NCBI GenBank assembly: GCA_014800685.1
Contig: JAAVFQ010000030.1
Coordinates: forward strand, 40,578-104,577
DNA: 64,000 nt
Direction: 5' to 3'
Origin: Bacteroidales bacterium
GTDB taxonomy: Bacteria > Bacteroidota > Bacteroidia > Bacteroidales > Muribaculaceae
In this document: positions 1-9,968 of the stretch, piece by piece
Layout of the letters: each line of letters opens with the position of its first letter
Numbering within the stretch: the first letter of the stretch is position 1
Program-made: the position numbers and the translations under genes
The notes under the pieces: model-generated
The model's database searches: none
The model's input: only the letters and a program-made list of their open reading frames with translations
Told to the model about the DNA's origin: nothing

Positions 1-2095
1 CGCAGCGAGGACAATGAGTCTGCGCCGTGTCTGCATTTTCATAGCCACACTTAGGGCAATGGTTCCTATTGTGATTCACTGAGCCATAACCTATATTGTA
101 TTTATCCATCATGTCGACGATCTGCATGATGGCCTCTTCGTTATGGGTGGCATCACCGTCGAGTTCCACATAAAAGATGTGGCCTCCTCGGGTTAGCTCA
201 TGATAGGGTGCTTCGATTTTAGCCTTATGGCGGGGCGAACATCTGTAATAGACGGGAACATGATTAGAATTAGTATAATAATCCTTGTCTGTCACCCCCT
301 CTATTTCGCCGAAAGTCTTTCGGTCTCTTCTCGTAAATCTTCCGGCAAGACCTTCAGCCGGAGTGGCAAGCACAGAGTAGTTATGCTCGTACGTGCCACA
401 GTATTCATTAGCTCGGCTGCGTATATGACTCACGATTCTAAGACCAAGTTTCTGAGCCTCTTCCGACTCACCGTGATGCTTGCCTATCAGAGCTACCAGA
501 CACTCGGCAAGACCGATGAAGCCAATGCCGAGAGTACCCTGATTGATAACCTTTTCTATTGTATCATCAGCGTCCAGAGTGTCCGCTCCGTTCCAAAGCT
601 TGTTCATCACGAGAGGAAATTGCTTTGCTCTTGCCGTCTTCTGAAACTCAAAGCGGTCGTGCAGCTGGCGGGCGGTTATGTCAAGCACTTCATCAAGTTT
701 ATGGAAGAATGCCTTTATTCTTTCCTCCTCATCACGAATGCTTATTACTTCGAGTGCCAGACGCACTATATTGACTGTGGTAAAGGAGAGATTGCCTCTT
801 CCGACAGACGTTTTCTGTCCATATCGGTTTTCAAAGACGCGGGTTCTGCATCCCATAGTGGCCACTTCGTGCAGATAACGTTCAGGGTCAGAGGCATCCC
901 AGTCTTCGCTCTGATTGAAAGTGGCATCGAGATTAAGGAAGTTGGGGAAGAAACGTCTCGCCGTCACTTTGCAAGCCAATTTATAAAGATCATAGTTTCT
1001 ATCCTCCGGAAGGTAGCTCACTCCGCGCTTCTTTTTCCATATCTGAATTGGAAAAATCGCTGTGGCACCATTCCCCACCCCTTCGTAGGTGGAGAGGAGA
1101 AGCTCCCGGATCACACATCTACCCTCGGCAGAGGTGTCGGTGCCATAGTTAATAGAAGAGAATACTACCTGATTCCCCCCTCTTGAGTGGATAGTATTCA
1201 TGTTGTGGATGAAGGCCTCCATAGCTTGATGCACTCTGCTCACCGTGCGATTGACGGCATGGCGCATAAGACGTTCATCTCCTTCCGTGCCTTCAAGCGA
1301 CTGGTATATATAGTCGTCGATTTTCGTATTTCTAAGGGAGTCAAGATTTCTGCCCGTGAGATTCTCAAGAGTGGCCACCTCCTCAAGAAAAGAGGCGCGA
1401 ACGTATGGCGCGAGATAAAAATCGAAGGCCGGAATAGCCTGACCACCATGCATTTCATTCTGAGCTGTTTCAAGAGAAATGCAGGCTATGACGCTGGCGG
1501 TCTCTATTCTCTTGGCAGGGCGCGACTCTCCATGTCCGGCAATAAACCCATTCTTCAGAATCCTATCGAGCGGATGCTGCACACAGGTCAGCGACTTCGT
1601 AGGATAATAGTCCTTATCATGTATGTGGATATAATTGCTTCTTACGGCCTGAATGGCATATTCCTCCAGGAGATAGTCATCCACAAAGGGCTTTGTGGTC
1701 TCGCTGGCGAATTTCATCATCATACCCGCCGGCGAGTCTGTGTTCATATTGGCGTTCTCCCTCGTGACATCATTATTTTTTGCCTCTATGATTTCAAGAA
1801 ACATGTCGCGGGTCTTTGCCCGGCGAGCTATAGAACGCTTATCTCTATATGCAATATATTTTTTTGCAACATCCTTGCGCGCCGATTTCATGAGCTCAAT
1901 CTCCACGCGATCCTGGATGTCTTCCACGGTCATCCTCTCATCACCCTGCATACCGATTCGGTCAGCTATCTTCTGGAGCAGGGTCTCGTCTTCTCCTGAA
2001 TCGGTAGTGAGCATGGCCTTACGTATGGCGGCCTTGATTTTCTCTTCATTATAGCCGACTATACGGCCATCTCGTTTGACTACTGTCTGTATCAT
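1..2095 (-). CDS. nrdD: Anaerobic (class III) ribonucleoside-triphosphate reductase, 3' end cut by window edge
   Basis: Makes deoxyribonucleotides from ribonucleoside triphosphates without oxygen, using a glycyl radical installed by NrdG. I translated the reverse strand from ATG at 2095; the frame stays open to base 1, giving 698 visible residues. Residues 2-90 form an ATP-cone (start MIQTVVKRDGRIVGYNEEK), the allosteric domain. Large conserved blocks of the barrel follow (NYIHIHDKDYY, GTLGIGFVGLAECL, FYVELDGDATHNEEA). Cysteines 680, 683, 695 and 698 are the four zinc ligands just before the glycyl-radical loop, which lies outside the window. About 30-40 residues are missing; nrdG would be expected next on the left, but that is inference. 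A good promoter sits at 2153-2183. All plus-strand open frames here are shadows of this gene. Confidence 0.95.
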   Translation of the reverse strand, partial: MIQTVVKRDGRIVGYNEEKIKAAIRKAMLTTDSGEDETLLQKIADRIGMQGDERMTVEDIQDRVEIELMKSARKDVAKKYIAYRDKRSIARRAKTRDMFLEIIEAKNNDVTRENANMNTDSPAGMMMKFASETTKPFVDDYLLEEYAIQAVRSNYIHIHDKDYYPTKSLTCVQHPLDRILKNGFIAGHGESRPAKRIETASVIACISLETAQNEMHGGQAIPAFDFYLAPYVRASFLEEVATLENLTGRNLDSLRNTKIDDYIYQSLEGTEGDERLMRHAVNRTVSRVHQAMEAFIHNMNTIHSRGGNQVVFSSINYGTDTSAEGRCVIRELLLSTYEGVGNGATAIFPIQIWKKKRGVSYLPEDRNYDLYKLACKVTARRFFPNFLNLDATFNQSEDWDASDPERYLHEVATMGCRTRVFENRYGQKTSVGRGNLSFTTVNIVRLALEVISIRDEEERIKAFFHKLDEVLDITARQLHDRFEFQKTARAKQFPLVMNKLWNGADTLDADDTIEKVINQGTLGIGFIGLAECLVALIGKHHGESEEAQKLGLRIVSHIRSRANEYCGTYEHNYSVLATPAEGLAGRFTRRDRKTFGEIEGVTDKDYYTNSNHVPVYYRCSPRHKAKIEAPYHELTRGGHIFYVELDGDATHNEEAIMQIVDMMDKYNIGYGSVNHNRNHCPKCGYENADTAQTHCPRC

Positions 2096-2448
2096 TTTGA
2101 GGATGATTTGTTTAGGTATTACTATGCGTCCAAGCGATAAATTTTCTGCTTGCAAAGTTACAAAAAAGGCAACAACCAAGCAACTTCTAAGTGTTAAAAT
2201 TCTCGTTTTGGAAAACTTTTTAAGACCGCACAATTTTTAACACCCTATTTACCAGCCTATTGTAAAAACTTTCAGACAACTCTGTCTTACACATAAAATA
2301 ACAAAACACAAACAATCAATTCTCTATAAAGATTTTTATTTCACCGATAAATCATTTCTTCATTTCATTTGTTATAATGTAGAAGTCAGTAATAAACTTC
2401 CAAAACACATTACCATAACAAAAAATAAAATATAAAAAACACACTATC
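2096..2448. other. Divergent intergenic region, nrdD / malic enzyme
   Basis: 353 bp, strongly AT-rich, between divergently transcribed genes. It holds the nrdD promoter near its left side. I see no TAnnTTTG box with proper spacing for the malic enzyme gene; the sequence TTTGTTATAATG near 2370 is a weak alternative. No coding frame, RNA gene or convincing repeat was seen. Confidence 0.5.
2153..2183 (-). promoter_or_regulatory. Promoter of nrdD
   Basis: On the reverse strand a TTGC -33 element (2183-2180) and TAACTTTG -7 element (2160-2153) are separated by 19 nt, matching the Bacteroidetes primary sigma consensus. The predicted leader to the nrdD ATG is about 55 nt. Confidence 0.7.
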
Positions 2449-4707
2449 ATGGCCACACCCAAAATTACCGAAGAAATGGCACTTCGCTACCATGAAGACC
2501 CCAGACCCGGAAAAATAGAAGTTGTTCCCACCAAACCTTATCAAAGTCAACGCGATCTTTCACTCGCCTACTCTCCGGGAGTAGCCTATCCCTGCCTTGA
2601 GATAGACAAGAATCCTGAAGACGTGTATCGATATACAAATAAAGGCAATCTCGTTGCTGTCATTTCCAATGGCACGGCAGTGCTCGGTTTGGGCGACATC
2701 GGCCCGCTGGCAGCAAAGCCGGTCATGGAGGGGAAAGCTCTATTGTTCAAAATATTTGCCGGAATTGATGCTTTCGATATTGAAATAAATGAGACCGACC
2801 CCGACAAATTCATACAGATAGTCAAAGCTCTTGAGACGACTTTCGGAGGAGTCAACCTTGAAGACATCAAATCTCCTCAATGCTTTAAAATCGAACAGGG
2901 GCTTAAGGAGATTTCCAACATTCCTGTGATGCACGATGACCAGCACGGCACAGCAATCATCTCATCGGCCGGTCTCGTGAATGCCCTTGAGATTCAGGGT
3001 AAGAAAATCGAAGACATCCGTCTGGTAGTCAATGGTGCCGGAGCAGCCGCAATCTCATGCACCAGACTTTATATGCGTCTTGGCGTCAGAAAAGAGAACA
3101 TAGTGATGTGCGACTCTAAAGGAGTAATACGCGCAGATAATCCCAACCTCTCTGAAGTCAAAAAGGAGTTTGCTACCACACGAGACATCCGCACACTTGC
3201 CGAAGCTGTGAAGGATGCTGACGTCTTCCTCGGACTCTCAGTAGCCGATGTGCTCACTCCGGAAATGCTTCGCTCCATGGCTCCCAAGCCCATTGTCTTT
3301 GCTCTTGCAAATCCTAACCCGGAAATAAAATATGAGGAGGCTATGGCTTCGCGTGATGACATTATCGTTGCCACGGGTCGTTCCGACTATCCGAATCAGA
3401 TAAATAACGTCATTGGATTCCCCTATATTTTCCGTGGAGCACTCGACGTTAACGCCACTGCCATCAATGAAGAGATGAAAGTAGCAGCCGTCTACGCAAT
3501 AGCAAAACTGGCAAAGGAGCCTGTTCCCTCTGTAGTGGACGAGGCATACGGCACAGACGACCTGCATTTCGGACGTGACTATATTCTGCCTAAAGCTCTT
3601 GACCCACGCCTGCTCACCACTGTCGCTCCCGCTGTGGCACGCGCTGCAATGGAGTCAGGAGTGGCACGCAAAAACATTACCGACTGGAACGAATATGACC
3701 TGCGTCTGCGCGCAATAATGGGTGATGACGGAATGCTTATCAGACGAGTTTATGACATAGCCCGCCGCAATCAGCGCACAATCCTCTTCTCAGAAGCCGA
3801 CAATGATAATGTGATCACAGCTGCTCACACACTTTTCCATGACGGCATACTCCATCCCGTTCTCCTCGGCAATGAAGAGTGCATTAATCGTCGCGCTGAA
3901 AATCTTGGCATTTCCCTCGAAGGTATTCGCATTATTAATCCCCGAAGCAGTGAGGAGGCTGAACGCCGTGAACGTTTCGCTCACCTCTTCGCCGACAAGA
4001 AAGCACGTCAGGGAGTCACCTTCCAGAGTGCGCTGGAGAAGATGTTCTCACGCACATATTTCGGCATGATGATGCTAGAAACCGGGGAGGTGGATGCAAT
4101 GATCGACTCCGTATTCTCCGCAGCCAATAAGTCGGCACGCATTGCGCGCGACGTTATAGGCCTCAAGGAGGGATATAATCATTTTGCCACACTGCATATT
4201 CTGAACACTCGCCGTGGCACATATTATCTCGCTGATACGGCCATCAATCCGATAAGCACCTCAGAATCCATCGTTGACATAGTTCGTCTTGCCAATGAAG
4301 CTGTTTCCCGCCTCGAAGAGAAACCGGTAAGTGCCCTGCTAAGCTACTCTAATTTTGGCTCTAACAAGGGAGAGACTGAGCCTGACAGAGCAGCCGAAGC
4401 CATTAAAATCCTCCACAGAGATTATCCCGAAATTGCAGTGGATGGAGAAATGCAGCCCAACTACGCGCTTGACACTGCTCTCCGCGACCGGCTCTACCCC
4501 TTCAATACTATCAAGGGCCAGGAGGTAAACACCCTTATATTCCCCACTCTCAGTGCTGCTAACATCTCATATCGCATGATGCTCGGAATGGGCGTTGGAA
4601 GCGTGATTGGCCCGATTCAGATTGGTCTTAACAAACCCGTACATTTCATCAGTGCCACAGCATCTCCGCGTGAGATTATGAATCTCGCAGCTATTGCCTG
4701 CCTCTGA
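2449..4707 (+). CDS. maeB: NADP-dependent malic enzyme, MaeB type with phosphotransacetylase-like tail
   Basis: Oxidative decarboxylation of malate to pyruvate with reduction of NADP, in the cytoplasm. The 752 residues match the long MaeB architecture: malic enzyme domain (about 1-420) with the catalytic Tyr41 region ([12 protein letters not shown]), the lysine segment [14 protein letters not shown], the metal-site motif MHDDQHGTA and the nucleotide-binding GAGAAA loop; then a phosphate acetyltransferase-like domain (about 430-752). In enterobacterial MaeB the second domain is regulatory, sensing acetyl-CoA, rather than an active transacetylase; assuming that here is inference. The start ATG follows an A-rich leader typical of the phylum. 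It stands alone, ending at a strong palindromic terminator shared with the convergent gene. NADP specificity is inferred from architecture. Confidence 0.93.
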   Translation: MATPKITEEMALRYHEDPRPGKIEVVPTKPYQSQRDLSLAYSPGVAYPCLEIDKNPEDVYRYTNKGNLVAVISNGTAVLGLGDIGPLAAKPVMEGKALLFKIFAGIDAFDIEINETDPDKFIQIVKALETTFGGVNLEDIKSPQCFKIEQGLKEISNIPVMHDDQHGTAIISSAGLVNALEIQGKKIEDIRLVVNGAGAAAISCTRLYMRLGVRKENIVMCDSKGVIRADNPNLSEVKKEFATTRDIRTLAEAVKDADVFLGLSVADVLTPEMLRSMAPKPIVFALANPNPEIKYEEAMASRDDIIVATGRSDYPNQINNVIGFPYIFRGALDVNATAINEEMKVAAVYAIAKLAKEPVPSVVDEAYGTDDLHFGRDYILPKALDPRLLTTVAPAVARAAMESGVARKNITDWNEYDLRLRAIMGDDGMLIRRVYDIARRNQRTILFSEADNDNVITAAHTLFHDGILHPVLLGNEECINRRAENLGISLEGIRIINPRSSEEAERRERFAHLFADKKARQGVTFQSALEKMFSRTYFGMMMLETGEVDAMIDSVFSAANKSARIARDVIGLKEGYNHFATLHILNTRRGTYYLADTAINPISTSESIVDIVRLANEAVSRLEEKPVSALLSYSNFGSNKGETEPDRAAEAIKILHRDYPEIAVDGEMQPNYALDTALRDRLYPFNTIKGQEVNTLIFPTLSAANISYRMMLGMGVGSVIGPIQIGLNKPVHFISATASPREIMNLAAIACL

Positions 4708-4745
4708 TGTAAGAGTTAAAAAACATATTTACTTATAATCTCGAC

Positions 4746-4793
4746 AAAATAAATTAGGGAGGACTGAAATTTCAGTCCTCCCTAATTTATTTT
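4746..4793. terminator. Bidirectional terminator
   Basis: A perfect inverted repeat with 24-nt arms (4746-4769 and 4770-4793) and no spacer, GC-rich in the middle and bounded by A-rich/T-rich ends on both strands. It lies between the convergent malic enzyme and secreted-protein genes, so it can end transcription in both directions. Confidence 0.9.
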
Positions 4794-4810
4794 ATGGGTT
4801 CTTTCGACTA

Positions 4811-7003
4811 TTATCTCAGAAGTACCTTGAAGGTAGCCGACTCTCCCTTTTGCGACATCCTGATAAGGTTAAGTCCTGCAGAGTAGGAGGAAAGGTCAAT
4901 CGAAGCAGTCGTGCCGGAACCGATAAAGGCAGCCTGACGTATGCCATCCACGCTAAAGAGTTCTACAAGATAATCCGCATCAGAAGCAAATGCCACTTTA
5001 AGCTCTCTGCCGTGAAGAATGACGCGAAGATTCTCGCCTTCAGTTGCTACTTCACTGACACTTCCGGTAGCATCGGGAGCAAGGACAAGCATTACCGGCT
5101 CATTATCATAGACGGTAATGCTATGATTTGTTTCGCCCTCCGGGGTAACAGCAGTAAGAGTGACCTTACCGGCCGAAAGAGCTTTTACCACTCCATTCTC
5201 AACAGTGGCAACAGAGGGATCGGAAGTCTTCCATTCTATGCCGGAGGGAGTATCTACGTATCTCACTTCCAAGGGCATCTCCTCGCCTGCCTCAAGGCGG
5301 TCGGCAGAATGAATAACGACGTTGGTCTGGCTGTCTGCTACTGAATGAGTCTGAGCGGCATTGAGAATCTCAAAGGTGCCATCGGTCTTAATGAGATAAG
5401 AAACGAATTTAAGCTCATCAAAATCAATTTCTTCCGGGAACTCAAGCAGGTAAGTGCTTGAATAGGTCTTTCCGGCCTCCATTTCTGCCGGGAGAGACTT
5501 GGCGATACCCTCAGGCTCATTAACACCCACGGGTACATTGAAATGCACTATAGCATCTCCGGGTATTGTGCCGGGAAGAATGTGATATTCAGAAAAATCA
5601 AATCCAAGAAGCGCGGCGCCATTCTGCTGCACATTGTCAATCATGTTTTCTTCACGAACGGCTGCGAACGCTACGCGATAGTTGTCAGCTGAATTGTCAA
5701 TGTTTTCAGAGGGAGTCACGTATGAGACAAGACGCACGATGCCTGGCTGATGGATATTCACTGCCTGAAGATACATACCGGCCACCACAGGCTCCTCAAG
5801 AGCAGAGGTTAGGGGGGTGAGCACCTTGGGCTTGAGAGCATTCATCTTCTGGCGACGGTTTCTATTAAAAATCATCGTAGGATAATCGGAGAATGTCAAG
5901 GCGCCACCATATTCTCCACCATACGAGGGGTTGGCAAGGTCATCAGTCACTCCGGGATAGAAGAAGTGGGGCTCTACGAGAACAAGCTCGTTGCCAAAGT
6001 GAGCCTCCAGTTTCTGACACAGCGGCGTCAGACGAGGACAAGCCGTGCACCAGGCTCCGGTAAACTTCTCTGCCACAAGCATGCGACGATTCTTATCAAG
6101 CCATACAGCATCTTCGGAAAGGGTCACGATGGCATCATTGTCTAACAGCGCCTTTACTGTATAGGAACAATGATTTTTCTCACCAAGATCCAGAGGGAGG
6201 GTCATGTCTAAATAAGAGGCACGAGGGATGGTAAAATCCTTAAGCGGAGCCACGGCAACCTCTACCTCATCAACCTCGGCGTATACCTTTTTAATATTGA
6301 GTTCGCGACCGTTATTGAAGAGCCTCAAGTCTATAGAAAGCACCCTGTCGGGATTAGTCTCCTCGGTAATGAAGTGGCGTGAGTGGTTAGTGGCGGAAAG
6401 TTTTCTGTCGGTCAGCTCGCCGACACGAATATTGTCGATGGCGAGCATGTATGTGTTGGTAGCATTGTGGACAAACGCGATTCTGACCTTCTTGCCGGCA
6501 AATTTGGATAGGTCCACGATATGAGTGCTCCAGGGATATGTCTCACCTTCAGAAGTGAAGATAGTTTCAAAAGAAGCGGGGTCAATGTCGCTTGACTCAG
6601 AGACTTTCACTTCATATCTTTCGGGGAATCCTTTATGGACTGAACGCGCATCCCATCTGAGGAGCATGCCGTTTTTTATCTCAATCACAGGAGTGTAGAG
6701 CCAGTTGTCGGTAGCCTTGTCGGGATTATCTCTATGCGACGCACTAAGGGCAGCCAGAGATGTAACACCGTTGCCATCATCCACTGTGGATACGAACCAA
6801 GTTTTTTCAGGCACGATACCACTGTAATACATCAGCTTGTCGCTACCTATCGCTCTCTTCTGAAACCCCATACCATCGTAATTTTTGGTATAGAAAGAGG
6901 CAGGAAGAGTCTCGTCATTGAACTGCTCGTTCAGCACATCGGACTGAGCGTAAGCTGAGAAAGCTACAGCACAACATGCTATCAATGATGTTGTCTTTAT
7001 CAT
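4811..7003 (-). CDS. Secreted choice-of-anchor J / Omp28-like / Ig-like protein with T9SS-type C-terminal domain
   Basis: A 730-residue exported protein. Residues 1-19 are a signal peptide (cleavage after SAYA). About 20-195 resemble the choice-of-anchor J (MAM-like, adhesin) fold. About 300-480 resemble the Omp28/thioredoxin-like family: FTGAWCTACPR holds a CxxC pair at Cys319 and Cys322. About 555-640 is a bacterial Ig-like (BIG2) domain (WKTSDPSVATVENGVV). The last 70 residues (LFSVDGIRQ, then LNLIRM and FKVLLR) look like a type A T9SS sorting domain, implying export through SprA and attachment to or release from the surface. The substrate is unknown. It is monocistronic, with its own promoter at 7069-7100 and a terminator at 4746-4793. 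Domain boundaries are judged by eye. Confidence 0.8.
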   Translation of the reverse strand: MIKTTSLIACCAVAFSAYAQSDVLNEQFNDETLPASFYTKNYDGMGFQKRAIGSDKLMYYSGIVPEKTWFVSTVDDGNGVTSLAALSASHRDNPDKATDNWLYTPVIEIKNGMLLRWDARSVHKGFPERYEVKVSESSDIDPASFETIFTSEGETYPWSTHIVDLSKFAGKKVRIAFVHNATNTYMLAIDNIRVGELTDRKLSATNHSRHFITEETNPDRVLSIDLRLFNNGRELNIKKVYAEVDEVEVAVAPLKDFTIPRASYLDMTLPLDLGEKNHCSYTVKALLDNDAIVTLSEDAVWLDKNRRMLVAEKFTGAWCTACPRLTPLCQKLEAHFGNELVLVEPHFFYPGVTDDLANPSYGGEYGGALTFSDYPTMIFNRNRRQKMNALKPKVLTPLTSALEEPVVAGMYLQAVNIHQPGIVRLVSYVTPSENIDNSADNYRVAFAAVREENMIDNVQQNGAALLGFDFSEYHILPGTIPGDAIVHFNVPVGVNEPEGIAKSLPAEMEAGKTYSSTYLLEFPEEIDFDELKFVSYLIKTDGTFEILNAAQTHSVADSQTNVVIHSADRLEAGEEMPLEVRYVDTPSGIEWKTSDPSVATVENGVVKALSAGKVTLTAVTPEGETNHSITVYDNEPVMLVLAPDATGSVSEVATEGENLRVILHGRELKVAFASDADYLVELFSVDGIRQAAFIGSGTTASIDLSSYSAGLNLIRMSQKGESATFKVLLR

Positions 7004-7068
7004 AAATTAAATGAGTTAGGCTTTAGCCGGAAGTAATTCCGGCGAGCATGATTATGGAAAATCGGCTA

Positions 7069-7100
7069 CAAAGATAATAAGATATTAGAGAAAATGCAAA
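7069..7100 (-). promoter_or_regulatory. Promoter of the secreted T9SS-type protein
   Basis: Reverse-strand TTTG (7100-7097), 20-nt spacer, TATCTTTG (7076-7069): a consensus Bacteroidetes promoter. Between it and the start codon the leader contains a short inverted repeat, GCCGGA/TCCGGC at 7026-7043, of unknown role. Confidence 0.8.
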
Positions 7101-7246
7101 TAAAGTGGAGAGATTTTGAAAATAAAATTTAAAAGCAGCGCAACTTGATGTTTTTAAAGTAGATAAGCACAGGCCTCACCCCTTTCCCGGACATAATCAT
7201 GAGACATTCCATAAAGCAATTCCACAAAGACGTGTGCAAAAAATCA

Positions 7247-7278
7247 TTTGCTGCAATGAGGAAAATTTGCTAACTTTG
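7247..7278 (+). promoter_or_regulatory. Promoter of the patatin-GH13-prs cluster
   Basis: TTTG (7247-7250), 20-nt spacer, TAACTTTG (7271-7278). It gives a predicted leader of about 85 nt before the patatin gene. Confidence 0.8.
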
Positions 7279-7369
7279 CAGTGACAAAGAAGTGCTGTAG
7301 GATGACAGCAAGGACATTCTTATAGGAAAACGAGTGTAACATCCTCACAGATAAAGCATAATTTAAGAA

Positions 7370-8173
7370 ATGGCGTGGAGAATTGATGGAGTATTGGAAA
7401 GCATCGGACTTAAAGCGTCGGTGCGCACCGGTATGGCTCTCAGTGGAGGAGGAGCCCGGGGCTTCGTTCACGTTGGCGTTCTGATGGCTTTCGAACGCTT
7501 CGGCATCCGTCCCGACATTATTTCCGGGGTCTCGGCAGGCTCGATTGCTGCCGTCCTTTACGCCGCCGGCATCTCTCCGCTCCAGATCATCGAGTGTTTT
7601 GCCTCTAACCCCAAATTCGGCGACTTCACAGACTGGGCTCTTCCAAAATCAAGCTTTCTCAAAATGACTAAGTTTGAGAAACTTCTTGACAGCTGGCTTC
7701 CCGTGTCCCGTCTGGAGGAATTACAGATTCCCACCGTCATCTGCGCCACGGATTTCGACCACGGAAAATCAGTAGGATGGTCTAAAGGAGAGATTGTGCC
7801 CAGAGTGGTGGCTTCCTGCAGTATTCCCATCATTTTTCCTCCGGTGAGAATCAATGGCACTCATTATGTGGATGGAGGAGTGCTGAGAAATCTTCCCGCT
7901 TGGGCTATCAGAAAAAACTGTACGGTCCTCTATGGTAGCAACTGTTCACCACTGAGTCGTAATTACTCCTATAAAAACAGTATGCTTGACATAGCCTTGC
8001 GTTCTTATTCGCTCATGGCGAAATCAAACATCATTCAGGATCTCGCCCTCTGTGATTATGTGATTCAGGCTCCCGAAGTGGCTCATTATAAAACTTTCGA
8101 CCTTTCATCTATACGCAAGCTTGTCACGTTAGGATATGACACGGCTTGCAAAATGCTCGAAACCGTTCTCTAA
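7370..8173 (+). CDS. Patatin-like phospholipase
   Basis: Predicted acyl hydrolase of the patatin/RssA family acting on phospholipid or other acyl esters by a Ser-Asp dyad. All signatures are visible in 267 residues: oxyanion-hole GGGARG at 26-31, nucleophile elbow GVSAG with Ser55, and the DGG motif with Asp168. No signal peptide or membrane helix, so it is probably cytoplasmic or peripheral. It is the first gene behind the promoter at 7247-7278, and the GH13 gene starts 12 nt after its stop, indicating co-transcription. A functional link between a lipase-like protein and an amylase is not obvious. Substrate unknown. Confidence 0.9.
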   Translation: MAWRIDGVLESIGLKASVRTGMALSGGGARGFVHVGVLMAFERFGIRPDIISGVSAGSIAAVLYAAGISPLQIIECFASNPKFGDFTDWALPKSSFLKMTKFEKLLDSWLPVSRLEELQIPTVICATDFDHGKSVGWSKGEIVPRVVASCSIPIIFPPVRINGTHYVDGGVLRNLPAWAIRKNCTVLYGSNCSPLSRNYSYKNSMLDIALRSYSLMAKSNIIQDLALCDYVIQAPEVAHYKTFDLSSIRKLVTLGYDTACKMLETVL

Positions 8174-8185
8174 CTATCAGAAATT

Positions 8186-9934
8186 ATGGCAATCTCAAGA
8201 AAAGATAGACTCGTTATTTATCAGGCATTTCCGAGAATCCTGACTAACGAGTGCCCCCGCTGCATACCTGATGGCACACTGGAACAAAATGGAAGCGGAA
8301 AGCTCAACCACCTGACACCCACGCTTCTCAAAAGCCTGCGTAAGATGGGCATCAACACATTGTGGCTTACCGGCGTGATAGAGTGCGCTACCAAGACCGC
8401 TTTCCCAGAGAATCAAATTCCGGCCGATAATCCCAACGTAGTGAAAGGTCAGGCCGGAAGCCCATACGCCATTAAGGATTACTATGATGTCTGCCCTGCT
8501 ATAGCAGAGAATATCGATGACCGAATGGGTGAGTTTGAGGCTGCAGTGGCTCGTTCTCACAAAGAGGGGCTGAAAGTTATAATTGACTTCGTGCCTAACC
8601 ACACGGCAAGAAATTATCACTCCGATGTGTCGCCTGAGGGCACGGATGATTTCGGAGCTAATGATGACTCAACTCTCTTTTTCTCCCCGGATAACAATTA
8701 TTACTATATCCCCAATCAACAGTTTTGCCCCTCTTTCCCACTTGATTCCGAGGGTTCTGAGCCCTATCGTGAATTTCCGGCAAAAGCTACCGGCAACGAC
8801 TGCTTCTCGGCCTTTTGCGGATGCAATGACTGGTATGAGACAGTGAAGCTCAACTATGGTCATGACTACGGTGATGCTTCCGAACATTTCAATCCTATTC
8901 CCGACACTTGGAAAAAGATGCTTGACATTCTTCTTTTCTGGGCATCGAAAGGGGTGGATGGATTCAGATGCGACATGGTATTCATGGTGCCTCTGCCTTT
9001 CTGGCACTGGGTGATACCGCAAGTAAAAAAACAGTATCCGGAGACTATCTTTATCGGTGAGATATATGATGTAGGTCTCTACAGGAGTTTTCTTGACTAT
9101 GGATGTTTCGACTACCTATATGACAAAGTGAATCTATATGACACACTTGTCGGAATAGAACGTCACGGATACTCGGCTGCAAGACTCACTGACGTATGGC
9201 AGACAGTTGACGGAATCGGCCACCGGATGCTTAATTTTCTGGAGAATCATGACGAAGTAAGGTTCGGCTCGGAGGAATTTGCAGGCGACCCTTCTAAAGT
9301 CACTCCCTATCTTGTAGTTAGTGCCATGATGTCTTGCGCTCCATACATGATATATTACGGGCAGGAACTCGGGGAGTCGGCCAGAGAGAATGAAGGCTTT
9401 GCCGGCTATAATAATAGATCGACGATATTCGATTATTGGAGCTACTCCACTCTGCGCCGCTGGCACAATGGCGGTAAATGTGACGGAGCTCACCTCTCGC
9501 CTCAGGAAAAATGGCTGAGGGCGTTATATAGCCGTGTGCTGAACATTCTAAACGGAGCACCGGCTTTGCGTGAGGGTGGATTCTATGACCTGATGTATGC
9601 CAATCTCTTCAATCCGGAGTTTAATCCTCACTCCCTTTTTGCATTTCTGCGTCACAGCGCCCATCAGAAACTGCTGATAGTGGCAAACTTCTCAGACACA
9701 GATGTTGCCGCAGGAATTAACATACCCGCCGAGGCCATTTCGTTCTGCGGACTTCCTGAGGGGAAATGCCCGGCATCTGACCTAATAGCCGATGTCACCG
9801 CTGCCAGGAAGACTTATGAGGCACTTAACATAGGAGGCGGCCAACTCACCCGTGTGCATATCGCCGCCAGAAGCGCCGTAGTCCTGGAGCTGAAATCGGC
9901 ATCAGAAAGCTCACGAAAATCAAAAAAACACTAA
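8186..9934 (+). CDS. Alpha-amylase family glycoside hydrolase (GH13), cytoplasmic
   Basis: Predicted retaining alpha-glucan hydrolase or transglycosylase. The 582-residue protein has the four GH13 regions: DFVPNH (134-139), GFRCD with nucleophile Asp263, GEIYD with acid/base Glu292, and NHD with Asp356 stabilising the transition state. The N-terminus (MAISRKDRLVIYQAFPRI) has no signal peptide, so it should act inside the cell, on glycogen or imported malto-oligosaccharides, unlike the exported SusG-type amylases of Bacteroides. A C-terminal beta domain follows the barrel and the extreme tail is Ser/Lys-rich. It sits between the patatin gene (12 nt) and prs (34 nt). Exact specificity within GH13 cannot be read from sequence. 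Confidence 0.9.
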   Translation: MAISRKDRLVIYQAFPRILTNECPRCIPDGTLEQNGSGKLNHLTPTLLKSLRKMGINTLWLTGVIECATKTAFPENQIPADNPNVVKGQAGSPYAIKDYYDVCPAIAENIDDRMGEFEAAVARSHKEGLKVIIDFVPNHTARNYHSDVSPEGTDDFGANDDSTLFFSPDNNYYYIPNQQFCPSFPLDSEGSEPYREFPAKATGNDCFSAFCGCNDWYETVKLNYGHDYGDASEHFNPIPDTWKKMLDILLFWASKGVDGFRCDMVFMVPLPFWHWVIPQVKKQYPETIFIGEIYDVGLYRSFLDYGCFDYLYDKVNLYDTLVGIERHGYSAARLTDVWQTVDGIGHRMLNFLENHDEVRFGSEEFAGDPSKVTPYLVVSAMMSCAPYMIYYGQELGESARENEGFAGYNNRSTIFDYWSYSTLRRWHNGGKCDGAHLSPQEKWLRALYSRVLNILNGAPALREGGFYDLMYANLFNPEFNPHSLFAFLRHSAHQKLLIVANFSDTDVAAGINIPAEAISFCGLPEGKCPASDLIADVTAARKTYEALNIGGGQLTRVHIAARSAVVLELKSASESSRKSKKH

Positions 9935-9968
9935 CCAACACAATATAATTTTTCATCTCAACAAAACT

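Larger units (their letters stand above)
7004..7369. other. Divergent intergenic region with two promoters
   Basis: 366 bp between divergent genes. It contains consensus promoters facing each way (7069-7100 reverse, 7247-7278 forward) and an AT-rich spacer. No further gene, RNA or repeat was recognised. Confidence 0.6.

Noticed and set aside
200..1999. Two long plus-strand open frames (328 and 270 codons)
   Set aside because: They are antisense shadows of nrdD, whose conserved reverse-strand frame runs from 2095 to the window edge; they have no family features.
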